From Dehalococcoidia bacterium UBA2588 (lineage in GTDB: Bacteria; Chloroflexota; Dehalococcoidia; Lucifugimonadales; UBA3495): a stretch of DNA of 54,243 bases. Numbering within the stretch: the stretch's first letter is position 1; the number at the start of each line of letters is the position of its first letter. The stretch spans positions 1-54,243 of the forward strand of contig DDKW01000020.1 of NCBI GenBank assembly GCA_002339805.1. Reading direction: 5' to 3'. Position numbers and translations under genes: made by a program. Below the pieces are notes generated by a model. That model was given only the letters and a program-made list of their open reading frames with translations. It was not told where the DNA came from and did not search any database. This document shows positions 8,311-15,654 of the stretch, piece by piece.

Positions 8311-9060
8311 TTAGGATTGGTTATTAGACAAAAATTGACGTACTTGAGTTATAGTTTCAGCCTTAATACTTTCTTCTTCTTTCCAAGGATAGACTGTTAT
8401 TTGCGCTTTTGGTGCTAGATTTGCTACCTCAATTGCAGCTTCATATGAATGAGAAGGAGTATTGTCTGGCATAACTAATATAGGGGTGCTGCATGTTTCA
8501 ACCACATCTCGTGACACACTGTATACAAAGTCTGCCCTAGGTTCGATTCGGTATAGATTTTCTAGATAACCGGTACATTGTTCCATAGTTAGTTCAGACC
8601 TTTGGGCTAACAGTTCAGGTGCCCATAAGTCTCTACCTGAATCATACATGGAGTCAGGAAAATCTGCGTTGTGACCAACAGGTTGGCATAATACAGCAGC
8701 TGTTATTCTTTCAGGCGCTCGTTCGATTAACTTTAGAGCGAAAGGGCCTCCTATGCAAAAACCCATGAATCCGAACTTTTCAATTCCAAGATGACTCATG
8801 AGTCCTAGTTGGTCATCGGCGAAAGCGCCCCATGGATCATCCGTAGGGATCGGCCCAGTAGACTGACCTCCGTATGCATTACGTTGATCCATAGTGATGC
8901 ACCGAAAATCGTTTTTGAATTCTTCCATCACGTTAATTACCTGTGTAGGCCACTGACCCATGTGAGAATTGAGTCCGCCTCCGGGGGTAAATAATATAGG
9001 AAATCCTGAACCTTCATCTTGGTAGTGAATTTGGACATCTCCGTTTTTATAAAATGGCAT
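8311..9060 (-). CDS. Alpha/beta hydrolase with cysteine at the nucleophile elbow
   Basis: The protein has 249 residues. An alpha/beta-hydrolase core is clear: oxyanion segment LFTPGGG near residue 25, then MDQRNAYGGQS, and the nucleophile elbow GFCIGG (100-105), where Cys102 replaces the common Ser, as in dienelactone hydrolase. The acid strand is ILVMPDN. After the last strand (QITVYPWKEEES) no histidine is visible, so the usual catalytic His is missing or supplied from elsewhere, for example PSHS. The role could be hydrolysis of an activated ester or lactone, or a C-C hydrolase-like step feeding the enolase-superfamily enzyme next to it. Minus-strand GGAGGAG precedes the ATG. It is the first gene of the two-gene unit 9060-7251. 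Confidence 0.8.
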   Translation of the reverse strand: MPFYKNGDVQIHYQDEGSGFPILFTPGGGLNSHMGQWPTQVINVMEEFKNDFRCITMDQRNAYGGQSTGPIPTDDPWGAFADDQLGLMSHLGIEKFGFMGFCIGGPFALKLIERAPERITAAVLCQPVGHNADFPDSMYDSGRDLWAPELLAQRSELTMEQCTGYLENLYRIEPRADFVYSVSRDVVETCSTPILVMPDNTPSHSYEAAIEVANLAPKAQITVYPWKEEESIKAETITQVRQFLSNNQS

Positions 9061-9141
9061 TACTCCTCCTTTTCTCTGGTAAGCATATAGTTTTAGTTTA
9101 TGAATATTGGTTGTTAGTCACAATTGGATGATTAATTTTGG

Positions 9142-9225
9142 TACCGAGGGAGGGACTCGAACCCACACGCCTTTAAAGGGCAACGGATTTTAAGTCCGCC
9201 GCGTCTACCATTCCGCCACCTCGGC
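9142..9225 (-). tRNA. tRNA-Leu(TAA)
   Basis: A class II tRNA folds on the minus strand: acceptor GCCGAGG at the 5' end (9225) pairs with CCTCGGT, with G1-U72 wobble. The anticodon loop CTTAAAA gives anticodon TAA, there is a long variable arm, and the T-loop is GTTCGAG. A CCA end is encoded at 9141-9139. Anticodon bases A36 and A37 make it an expected MiaA/MiaB substrate. Confidence 0.95.
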
Positions 9226-9252
9226 TTATAACAAATCGGTGGATAGGGTTGG

Positions 9253-9326
9253 AGGCGACGGGCGGATTCGAACCGCCGAATAGAGGTTTTGCAGACCTCC
9301 GCCTTAGACCACTTGGCTACGTCGCC
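9253..9326 (-). tRNA. tRNA-Cys(GCA)
   Basis: Minus-strand cloverleaf with acceptor GGCGACG pairing CGTCGCC, anticodon loop CTGCAAA (anticodon GCA) and T-arm GGCGGTTCGAATCCGCC. CCA is encoded at 9252-9250. It lies between the two leucine tRNAs with gaps of about 17-24 nt, so the three are probably one transcript. Confidence 0.95.
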
Positions 9327-9343
9327 TGGATTGATCTTTTTGG

Positions 9344-9427
9344 TGCCGAGAGCGGGACTTGAACCCACACGGGCTTGCGCCCACGGCCCCCTCAAGACCG
9401 CGTGTCTACCGATTCCACCACCTCGGC
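9344..9427 (-). tRNA. tRNA-Leu(GAG)
   Basis: Class II tRNA on the minus strand: acceptor GCCGAGG pairs with TCTCGGC (one G-U), the anticodon loop TTGAGGG gives anticodon GAG, a long variable arm built around GGGCGCAAGCCC follows, and the T-arm is GTGGGTTCAAGTCCCGC. CCA is encoded at 9343-9341. It is the first gene after the promoter at 9441-9449. Confidence 0.95.
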
Positions 9428-9523
9428 CAACAGGTGGCTAATTATATCATAAGGTTTCAATAATTCGTACTTAAGACTATGATGTGTAACCACACTATTA
9501 AAAAGGAGTTCTGAATACATGGT
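9428..9523. other. Short non-coding gap upstream of the tRNA cluster
   Basis: Apart from the minus-strand tRNA promoter this AT-rich stretch holds no gene that I can see. An AAGGAG at 9501-9506 lies 18 nt before the ATG at 9524, with other candidate starts between. Confidence 0.4.
9441..9469 (-). promoter_or_regulatory. Extended -10 promoter of the three-tRNA transcript
   Basis: On the minus strand TGATATAAT (9449-9441) is a perfect extended -10 element (TGnTATAAT). It lies 14 nt from the 5' end of tRNA-Leu(GAG), which places the start about 7 nt before the tRNA. The -35 region at 17-nt spacing (TACGAA, 9469-9464) is poor, as is usual for extended -10 promoters. Confidence 0.65.
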
Positions 9524-10129
9524 ATGGCAGTTCGTTATAGTTTTATTTTAATACCAGATCCTTCGTTTCTACGATTGATTCATACGTCCAGACAAATTCT
9601 ATGTAACCAGTTTGGTTGTTGGACGGCTGAGATGTTTATGATTCATGTACCATTGATAAATTTTTTCAAGTCAGAATCTATAGAAGTATCAATGAATGAC
9701 AAAACAGTGCAAGGAATAGTTAACGATTGCAAAATAGATAATTGGACTTTAATCCCGAGTTGTATCACAAATCCTGCAAATACTTCACTGGATTTATACA
9801 TTGATTGTTTAACGCCCAATCAGGCTAACCCATTCATTAATATCAAACGAAGATTGATGACTGAGTTAAAAATCGATAGTCTTGGAACTAGTAGTGACCG
9901 ACTGCGAATTCCATTGCTAGAGAATTTTGATGGCAACCCGACGGTATGGGAAGAAGCTATAACTATGGCGAAGGATTTATTTGACAACTTTGGTCTAAAT
10001 ACTCCTTTTGACGTTCGGTCTTTAAACTTGGTTAAATATGAGTCAAAATCTGCTAGTGATCAATGGGAACGAGAAAAATGGTGTAGTGATATCAGCTGGG
10101 ATATACTGGAATCGTTCAAATTGGGATAA
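9524..10129 (+). CDS. Hypothetical protein, possible degenerate 2H phosphoesterase (LigT-like)
   Basis: The protein has 201 residues and I do not recognise it securely. The layout weakly recalls 2H phosphoesterases (2'-5' RNA ligase/LigT fold): a first strand YSFILIPDPS, a FMIHVPLINFF segment where an HxT/S motif would stand, and a second-half segment RLRIPLLENF at the place of the second motif. Only the first has a His and neither has the Thr/Ser, so any such domain would be catalytically degenerate. The C-terminal strand NLVKYES also fits that fold. It ends 13 nt before the lyase at 10143, which has its own GAGG site, so the two may be cotranscribed. Function unknown. Confidence 0.5.
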   Translation: MAVRYSFILIPDPSFLRLIHTSRQILCNQFGCWTAEMFMIHVPLINFFKSESIEVSMNDKTVQGIVNDCKIDNWTLIPSCITNPANTSLDLYIDCLTPNQANPFINIKRRLMTELKIDSLGTSSDRLRIPLLENFDGNPTVWEEAITMAKDLFDNFGLNTPFDVRSLNLVKYESKSASDQWEREKWCSDISWDILESFKLG

Positions 10130-10142
10130 AGAGGTGAAATGC

Positions 10143-10997
10143 ATGAAAACTACTACTAAGCTTAGGAATTTACTTAAAGAAGATAAACTGATTGTAGCTC
10201 CATTTATATTGAACGCACTCCATGCAAAGATTGCAGAGGAAGTTGGGTTTGAAGCTGTGTATATGACGGGATGCGGCACTGCTGCCGAACGAGGTTTTTC
10301 TGACGTGGGCCTACTTACTATGACAGAAATGGTCGCAAACGCAAAATATATAGCTCAGGCTGTAGATATTCCTGTTATTTGTGATGCTGATACAGGATAT
10401 GGTAATCCAATTAATGTTAGAAGAACTGTTAGAGAATATGAAATGGCTGGGGTTGCTGGCATACATTTGGAAGATCAGGTGTTTCCTAAGAAATGCGGGT
10501 TTTTTGAAGGTAAACAAGTAATACCTATGGAAGAGCATGTTCAAAAAATTAAAGCAGCTCTAGATGCACGTACCGATCCAGATTTTGTAATCATAGCAAG
10601 GTGTGATGCCTATGCAGTAACTGGATGGGAAGATACGGTGAAGCGTTGTAAAGCATACATAGAAGCTGGTGCTGATTTAGTGTTTGTTGATGGTATTAAG
10701 TCTAAAGAGGACATAGATAAATACGCTACTGATTTGAAAGATATGCCAAGGTTATATAACGGTGATCTTGCTTCTACTCAAGAAATGAATGAACTTGGAT
10801 ACAAAATCATGATTTGTGGAAGCACAATTTGGTTGATATATAAGCAGGTAAAAGATGCTTTTGAGGAATTGAAATCAACCGGTAGAGTTGACCCTGAACG
10901 ATATGGAACCAGATGGGATGTCGCTGGCCTCATGGGGTTGGACGAGATATATGAATTGGAAAGTAAATTTGGAAGCGTGGAAGTGACTGCCGACTAA
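10143..10997 (+). CDS. PEP mutase/isocitrate lyase superfamily lyase
   Basis: The protein has 284 residues from the ATG at 10143, preceded by GAGG at 10131-10134. A longer reading frame extends upstream into the previous gene, but the family starts at KTTTKLRNLLKEDKLIVAP. Motifs are the Mg2+-site VICDADTGYGN, HLEDQVFPKKCGF with the catalytic-loop cysteine, and IIARCDAYAVTGWEDTVKR. This is the carboxyphosphonoenolpyruvate mutase / 2-methylisocitrate lyase / dimethylmalate lyase branch. The usual KKCGH or KRCGH is KKCGF, so the His next to the catalytic Cys is lost and the substrate is open. It probably cleaves a C-C bond to release pyruvate, glyoxylate or oxalate. A strong bidirectional terminator follows. 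Confidence 0.85.
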   Translation: MKTTTKLRNLLKEDKLIVAPFILNALHAKIAEEVGFEAVYMTGCGTAAERGFSDVGLLTMTEMVANAKYIAQAVDIPVICDADTGYGNPINVRRTVREYEMAGVAGIHLEDQVFPKKCGFFEGKQVIPMEEHVQKIKAALDARTDPDFVIIARCDAYAVTGWEDTVKRCKAYIEAGADLVFVDGIKSKEDIDKYATDLKDMPRLYNGDLASTQEMNELGYKIMICGSTIWLIYKQVKDAFEELKSTGRVDPERYGTRWDVAGLMGLDEIYELESKFGSVEVTAD

Positions 10998-11004
10998 GTT
11001 TTGT

Positions 11005-11030
11005 ATTCAGAGGACATATGTCCTCTGAAT
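11005..11030. terminator. Bidirectional intrinsic terminator (26-bp perfect palindrome)
   Basis: A 13-bp inverted repeat (arm ATTCAGAGGACAT) with no spacer bases lies between the convergent genes ending at 10997 and 11035. It folds with a short loop at ATAT. The plus-strand side is followed by ATTTTTAT, giving a U-tract for the lyase gene; the minus side is less U-rich. Confidence 0.75.
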
Positions 11031-11034
11031 ATTT

Positions 11035-11985
11035 TTATCTAGGAACGAGACTGATAACATCTTCAGCAAATTTCTGGATACATTCATGAAGTTCTGTGAT
11101 GTCTTCAGTGTTGAAACTTAATATGAAGTTTTGCACGCCCACGTCTTGATACAGCCGGATATCAGCAGCAATTTGTTCTGGTATACCTGTCATCATATTA
11201 TCGCGGTCCTCTGGTTCATTGCTGAATGTAATAGTGGAAGAAAAGCATAAGTCTACAGAATCCTCTTTCCTCCCATTACTAACTGCCATTTCCTGTATCT
11301 GTTTGTACTTTTCGGAAAGCTCTTTAGGGTCCAAAATAGCAGGAGGGCGTTGACCTATTGGCATCCAGGCGTCTCCGAATTTAGCGGCTCTCCGTAATGC
11401 TGGTTTTGAATGACCCCCTATCCATAAAGGAGGATGAGGAGTTTGAATGGGCTTAGGAGAAAACCCCACATTCTCTATTAAGTAATCAGTTCCTGTGTAC
11501 ATGTTCGGTTCATCCATCCATACAGACTTGTATATGGATAGATATTCATCAGTCTTGCTTCCTCTTGCCGTGTAATGATCTAGTCCTAGTGCTTCGAATT
11601 CTTCTTTCATCCATCCGACGCCGACTCCTACTATCAGGCGTCCTTCGGATAAATAGTCTAAAGTTGCAAGCATTTTGGCAGTTAAGACAGGATTTCTGTA
11701 AGGAACTATTAAAACATGGGTACCTAATTTTAGGTTATTTGTGCATCCTGCTAGAAAATTCAAAGCAGAAATTGGTTCAAAATATGGTTGGTCTTCTGAG
11801 AATGGGCTTGCTCCTGTTGAGGAGTACGGGTATTTTGAGTCTATACTACGGGGGATTACTATATGGTCACTCACCCACCCAGATTCATACTGGAATTTAT
11901 CGACTAACAGAGCTGTAGTTTTTAGATTGTCTGGACTAGCTAAGGGTCCTCTACTGGGGAGGGATACCCCGAAAGTTATACTCAT
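11035..11985 (-). CDS. LLM class flavin-dependent oxidoreductase (F420-type)
   Basis: The protein has 316 residues of the bacterial luciferase-like monooxygenase fold. Visible signatures are the first strand ITFGVSLPSRGP, GWVSDHIVIP, KLGTHVLIVPYRNP, and the flavin phosphate region LSEGRLIVGVGVGWMKEEF followed by GFSPKPIQTPHPPLWIGG. The GVGVGWMKEEFEALG form is typical of F420-dependent (TIGR03619-like) members, so the cofactor is probably F420H2 or FMNH2 with a separate reductase. The substrate is unknown. It is one of four such paralogues here (also 30248, 34287 and 35560). It ends at the palindromic terminator and is divergent from mnmA. Confidence 0.88.
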   Translation of the reverse strand: MSITFGVSLPSRGPLASPDNLKTTALLVDKFQYESGWVSDHIVIPRSIDSKYPYSSTGASPFSEDQPYFEPISALNFLAGCTNNLKLGTHVLIVPYRNPVLTAKMLATLDYLSEGRLIVGVGVGWMKEEFEALGLDHYTARGSKTDEYLSIYKSVWMDEPNMYTGTDYLIENVGFSPKPIQTPHPPLWIGGHSKPALRRAAKFGDAWMPIGQRPPAILDPKELSEKYKQIQEMAVSNGRKEDSVDLCFSSTITFSNEPEDRDNMMTGIPEQIAADIRLYQDVGVQNFILSFNTEDITELHECIQKFAEDVISLVPR

Positions 11986-12095
11986 TAGGAACCTCCAAAG
12001 GTTGATTATCCACTATTATCACTGATATCGAATTAATTAGATATAGTTTATATCAAAGCGCTATATATTGTGTTTGGGTTGTTTGAGATATATCC

Positions 12096-12101
12096 TATAG
12101 T
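12096..12101 (+). promoter_or_regulatory. Candidate -10 element, possibly leaderless mnmA transcript
   Basis: TATAGT ends 5 nt before the mnmA ATG. Transcription from it would start at about the initiation codon, and no ribosome site precedes the ATG. A matching -35 is weak (TTTGGG at 17-nt spacing). Confidence 0.35.
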
Positions 12102-12106
12102 GTGAA

Positions 12107-13204
12107 ATGAGTAACGGAAAAAAAGTTATAGTAGCTATGAGCGGTGGTGTTGATTCGTCTGTTGCATGTTTGTTGCTTCAGAATCAAGGTTATGAAGTGA
12201 TTGGTGTAACCATGAAGCTTTATGATCTTGATACGTCTAATTTGCCGGCAAATTATCAAGGATGCTGCACTGTTGATGATGTGGAAGATGCCCGAAAAGT
12301 CTGTGGCATATTAGGAATCCCACATTATGTATTCAATGTGCAGAAAGAATTCCAAGAGCATGTGATAGATTATTTTTGTAATGAGTATCAAAAGGCAAGA
12401 ACACCTCATCCATGCATAGCATGTAACGATAAAATAAAATTCAATTTTTTGAGGCATAGAGCGCTACTTTTGGGTGCTGACTATGTAGCTACTGGTCATT
12501 ACGCCCGAATAGAGGAATATAATGGACAGTATTTGTTGAAGAAAGGCTTAGACGAGAGTAAAGATCAGTCATATGTTTTGTTTGGAATGGGACAATCAGA
12601 ATTGAGCACCACGTTAATGCCCTGTGGATTCTATGATAAATCTGCTATTCGTCAGTTTGCCATAGAGCGTGAATTTCCGAACGCTGAGAAAGCTGATAGT
12701 CAAGATATATGCTTCATACCCTTTGGTGACTATAAAGAATTTTTAAAGACAAAAATTGAGTCAACTCCCGGAGAAATTATTGATTTGCAAGGTAATGTGT
12801 TGTCTATCCATAAAGGGATAGAATTTTTCACAATTGGACAAAGGCGAGGCTTGGGAATTGCTTCTGAAGATCCGCTATATGTAGTTGATATTGATATTGA
12901 AAAGCATAGGGTTGTAGTTGGACCTGACAGTGCTTTATTTAAGGATTCGCTTGTTGCAAGTGGCGTGAATTTCACCAGCGATGTATTCAAAGATTTTCCA
13001 CAGGCTGTGACAGTGAAAATCAGATATAAAGCCGAAGAAACCTCTGCAAAGATAGTAAGTATGCAAAGCAACGAAGCAATTATTCAATTTGATGTTGCTC
13101 AGAGAGCAATTACTCCCGGCCAAGCTGTAGTTTTTTATAAAGATGATGTATTAGTTGGTGGCGGAGTAATCGATCGGTCGCTAGACACAGTGGCTGTTCA
13201 ATAA
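12107..13204 (+). CDS. mnmA: tRNA-uridine 2-sulfurtransferase
   Basis: The protein has 365 residues, the full length of the family. It inserts sulfur at C2 of the wobble uridine of Lys, Glu and Gln tRNAs in the cytoplasm, using ATP and a sulfur relay. The PP-loop VAMSGGVDSS (about 9-18) binds ATP; the catalytic cysteines are visible in PHPCIACND and in DSQDICFIP; the tRNA-binding and beta-barrel C-terminal domains follow (FFTIGQRRGLG). No Shine-Dalgarno is visible upstream. It is followed after 11 nt by rnhB, so the two probably form one unit with the FAD enzyme at 13843. Confidence 0.97.
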   Translation: MSNGKKVIVAMSGGVDSSVACLLLQNQGYEVIGVTMKLYDLDTSNLPANYQGCCTVDDVEDARKVCGILGIPHYVFNVQKEFQEHVIDYFCNEYQKARTPHPCIACNDKIKFNFLRHRALLLGADYVATGHYARIEEYNGQYLLKKGLDESKDQSYVLFGMGQSELSTTLMPCGFYDKSAIRQFAIEREFPNAEKADSQDICFIPFGDYKEFLKTKIESTPGEIIDLQGNVLSIHKGIEFFTIGQRRGLGIASEDPLYVVDIDIEKHRVVVGPDSALFKDSLVASGVNFTSDVFKDFPQAVTVKIRYKAEETSAKIVSMQSNEAIIQFDVAQRAITPGQAVVFYKDDVLVGGGVIDRSLDTVAVQ

Positions 13205-13215
13205 TTTATTGATAG

Positions 13216-13830
13216 ATGGCAGATTTCAATTATGAAAAATCTGTAGCAGCTATGGGTTACTCTAATATATGTGGAATAGACGAAGTTGGAAGAGGCTGTC
13301 TTGCCGGTCCACTTGTAGCTGGGGCAGTAGTATTTGATATTGTTGATTCAGAATGGATTACTAGAGTAAACGACAGTAAAAAACTCACTCCTGCTATCCG
13401 TACAGAATTGTCCACTTTGATTAAAACTAAGGCAAAGAATTGGGCAGTAGGTTTAGTGGATGCCAAGGAATTGGATAAAGTGGGACTTACAACGGCTACT
13501 GAACTGGCAATGAAACAAGCCATTGATGCATTAACCTGTTTACCGGATTATTTACTATTGGATTATGTCCCGATAGATTCATGGGAACAACCATACCAAT
13601 TAATAAAACAAGGTGATTCCAGTAGTTACTCTATAGCGGCGGCTTCTATCATTGCTAAGGTTCACCGTGACCAAATCATGACTAAAATTGATTCAGAATA
13701 CCCTGAATATGATTTCGCTTCCAATAAAGGATACGGCACAAAAGTTCACATGGAAGCTTTGTCTAAATATGGGCCATGTGATATACATAGACGAAGTTTT
13801 TCTCCAGTCCAACGGGCGGAAAATAAATAA
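13216..13830 (+). CDS. rnhB: Ribonuclease HII
   Basis: The protein has 204 residues. RNase HII cuts the RNA strand of RNA-DNA hybrids and removes single ribonucleotides. The family signature GIDEVGRGCLAGPLVAGAVV carries the first catalytic Asp and Glu (about residues 20-22); a third acid is in the DYLLLDYV strand, and the fourth follows AAASIIAKVHRD. The C-terminal NKGYGTKVHMEAL is typical. It sits between mnmA and a FAD-dependent oxidoreductase with gaps of 11 and 12 nt. Confidence 0.97.
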   Translation: MADFNYEKSVAAMGYSNICGIDEVGRGCLAGPLVAGAVVFDIVDSEWITRVNDSKKLTPAIRTELSTLIKTKAKNWAVGLVDAKELDKVGLTTATELAMKQAIDALTCLPDYLLLDYVPIDSWEQPYQLIKQGDSSSYSIAAASIIAKVHRDQIMTKIDSEYPEYDFASNKGYGTKVHMEALSKYGPCDIHRRSFSPVQRAENK

Positions 13831-13842
13831 AAGGATACACGC

Positions 13843-14943
13843 ATGAAAATTAATATAGTAGGAGGAGGAATTGTAGGCACATTGTCTGCGTTCCTTTTGT
13901 CAAAATTTGGTCACGAAGTTCTTATTTTTGATCCTGATTCTCCTGGAAGTCATGCTTCAGGATTTGCATTTGGTGAGATGAGCGCATTAGAAGGGTCAGG
14001 TATCCCTGATCCACTACTTGAATTTACATTGTCATCTTTTAACGCACATAAATTACTTATTCCAGAAATCGAAGGAACAAGTGGCATACCTACTAATTAT
14101 CAACGTAATGACAAGTTAAATTTAGCGTTTACTTCAGAACAAGCAAACAGACTGCAGAGTGAAATTGAATGGCAAAAAGATGTAGAAGGATTTGAAGTAT
14201 CCTGGGTTGCAGGCAAAGATCTTTTTGATATTGAACCGCTATTGAACCCAGAATGCATAGGTGCGACCCACATAAAGGATCAGAGTTCGGTAGAGCCTTA
14301 CAAGTTGACTTTATCAGCTGCAACTGCAGCAGAAAAATTAGGAACTACTATTATCACAAGAGGAATTACTGATTTGATTTTTTCAGGTGACGAATGCTCT
14401 GGGGTAAAGACCGAATCGTCAGAACATTTGGCTGATGTCACATTATTAACTATGGGACCCTGGAGCAAATCTGCTTCGCAATGGATTGGTTATGAAATCC
14501 CTGTAAGGCCACTGAAAGGCCAAATTCTTCGCTTGGATGCCCCTGGAATTAATATAAACACATCTGTATTTCATCAAAGTAACTATGTAGGGCTAAAACC
14601 AGATGGTCTCATTTGGGCTGGTACTACAGAAGAAGAAGTAGGGTTTGACGAAAATATTACTAACGAGGCACGAGATCAAATTATGATGGACTTATTGACC
14701 ATGATACCTAGTTTAGAAGAATCACGACTTGTTAATCATACGGCTTGTCTAAGACCACTTTGTATTGATTCAATGCCTATAGTAGATAAAGTATCAGGGT
14801 TTTCTAATTTGTTCATAGCTACAGGGGCAGGCAGAAAAGGTATATTGTGGAGCGCAGCTATGAGTCATGGGATTGTAGATATGATCTTGGGAAATGCTTC
14901 CGACATCAAAGGATTGGAGCACTTGAAATTGGATAGATTCTAA
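13843..14943 (+). CDS. FAD-dependent oxidoreductase, DAO family (glycine oxidase/D-amino acid oxidase-like)
   Basis: The protein has 366 residues with AAAGGA upstream. The N-terminal Rossmann motif NIVGGGIVGTLSAF (about 4-17) and the following acidic strand LIFDPD bind FAD. HASGFAFGEMSALEG gives the DAO-family loop, and RPLKGQILRL the middle segment. The C-terminal FIATGAGRKGILWSAAM closes the FAD site. The family oxidises amines, such as glycine, sarcosine or D-amino acids, to imines with O2 or a quinone. The substrate cannot be read. It is the last gene of the mnmA-rnhB run and converges with the ComB-like gene 2 nt away. Confidence 0.85.
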   Translation: MKINIVGGGIVGTLSAFLLSKFGHEVLIFDPDSPGSHASGFAFGEMSALEGSGIPDPLLEFTLSSFNAHKLLIPEIEGTSGIPTNYQRNDKLNLAFTSEQANRLQSEIEWQKDVEGFEVSWVAGKDLFDIEPLLNPECIGATHIKDQSSVEPYKLTLSAATAAEKLGTTIITRGITDLIFSGDECSGVKTESSEHLADVTLLTMGPWSKSASQWIGYEIPVRPLKGQILRLDAPGININTSVFHQSNYVGLKPDGLIWAGTTEEEVGFDENITNEARDQIMMDLLTMIPSLEESRLVNHTACLRPLCIDSMPIVDKVSGFSNLFIATGAGRKGILWSAAMSHGIVDMILGNASDIKGLEHLKLDRF

Positions 14944-14945
14944 GA

Positions 14946-15638
14946 TTATGGATCTACTTTGCGGGCTATTAAGTGACCATTTTCCACAGCGGCCTTCATA
15001 CTAAAATTAAAATGATTAAACTTAAGAGCCCAGTCAACATCTTCCGGTAAGTATTGGGATTGGGAAGGGTCATAGAATTTCTGTGTGGACCCTCCCGTAA
15101 GAATGAGACTTTTCACTGATTCAGGATCGGGTTCTCTGCCTTCGAGTAAATTTCTAAGATAAAAAGCACATTGCTCATCTTCATCAGATTTAACCACTCC
15201 GCGGTCCCCCATTGCGATAATTGATACTTCTTCAGGGTTCATTTTCAGGATTTGGTTAACGGTTGCTTTAGCTACTATAAAAGACCCTAGGAAGATGTCT
15301 GATGCAGTTTGTGAGGCAGCGTTCGCCCCTACCGTACCATTCCTGGTGGATTGAACAATATGCTTATCTTGGAAATTATAAACGCTGGCTTCATGAGGGG
15401 AATTACCTAAATCAAAGCCAGTTGGTTTAGCTCCACCAACTTCACCCATGAGCAGATTGGCATACCCAGATTCATATAATGAGAGTGCATCTTCCGCCTC
15501 AGCAACTAACGTGATTTTAGAAGCTCCTCTGCTGAATGCTATTGCAGCTGTGGTAAAAGCTCTAAAAACATCAATTACTATGGTCACCCCTCTTGATTCT
15601 GAAGCATCCCTAGGTAAGCTTCCAACGTTAATTTTCAT
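14946..15638 (-). CDS. ComB-family 2-phosphosulfolactate phosphatase
   Basis: The protein has 230 residues. Family motifs are VTIVIDVFRAFTTAAIAF near residue 19 (the Mg2+-site Asp), LMGEVGGAKPTGFDLGNSP and STRNGTVGANA, all diagnostic of the ComB fold (PF04029). ComB dephosphorylates 2-phosphosulfolactate to sulfolactate in coenzyme M synthesis in methanogens. Bacterial homologues often stand without ComA, and their substrate is then uncertain. No comA is in this window. A link to sulfonate or sulfolactate metabolism is possible, and the SsuD-like monooxygenase at 35560 is another gene of that kind. It is preceded on the same strand by the NHL-repeat gene 16 nt upstream. Confidence 0.85.
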   Translation of the reverse strand: MKINVGSLPRDASESRGVTIVIDVFRAFTTAAIAFSRGASKITLVAEAEDALSLYESGYANLLMGEVGGAKPTGFDLGNSPHEASVYNFQDKHIVQSTRNGTVGANAASQTASDIFLGSFIVAKATVNQILKMNPEEVSIIAMGDRGVVKSDEDEQCAFYLRNLLEGREPDPESVKSLILTGGSTQKFYDPSQSQYLPEDVDWALKFNHFNFSMKAAVENGHLIARKVDP

Positions 15639-15654
15639 TTAGCCCCCATTGTAA

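Noticed and set aside
9132..9395. Open frame of 87 codons on the minus strand across the tRNA cluster
   Set aside because: It overlaps three clear tRNA genes and its translation is only tRNA sequence read as codons.
10038..10142. N-terminal extension of the PEP mutase-type lyase
   Set aside because: It overlaps the previous gene, has no ribosome site and the family begins at the ATG at 10143.
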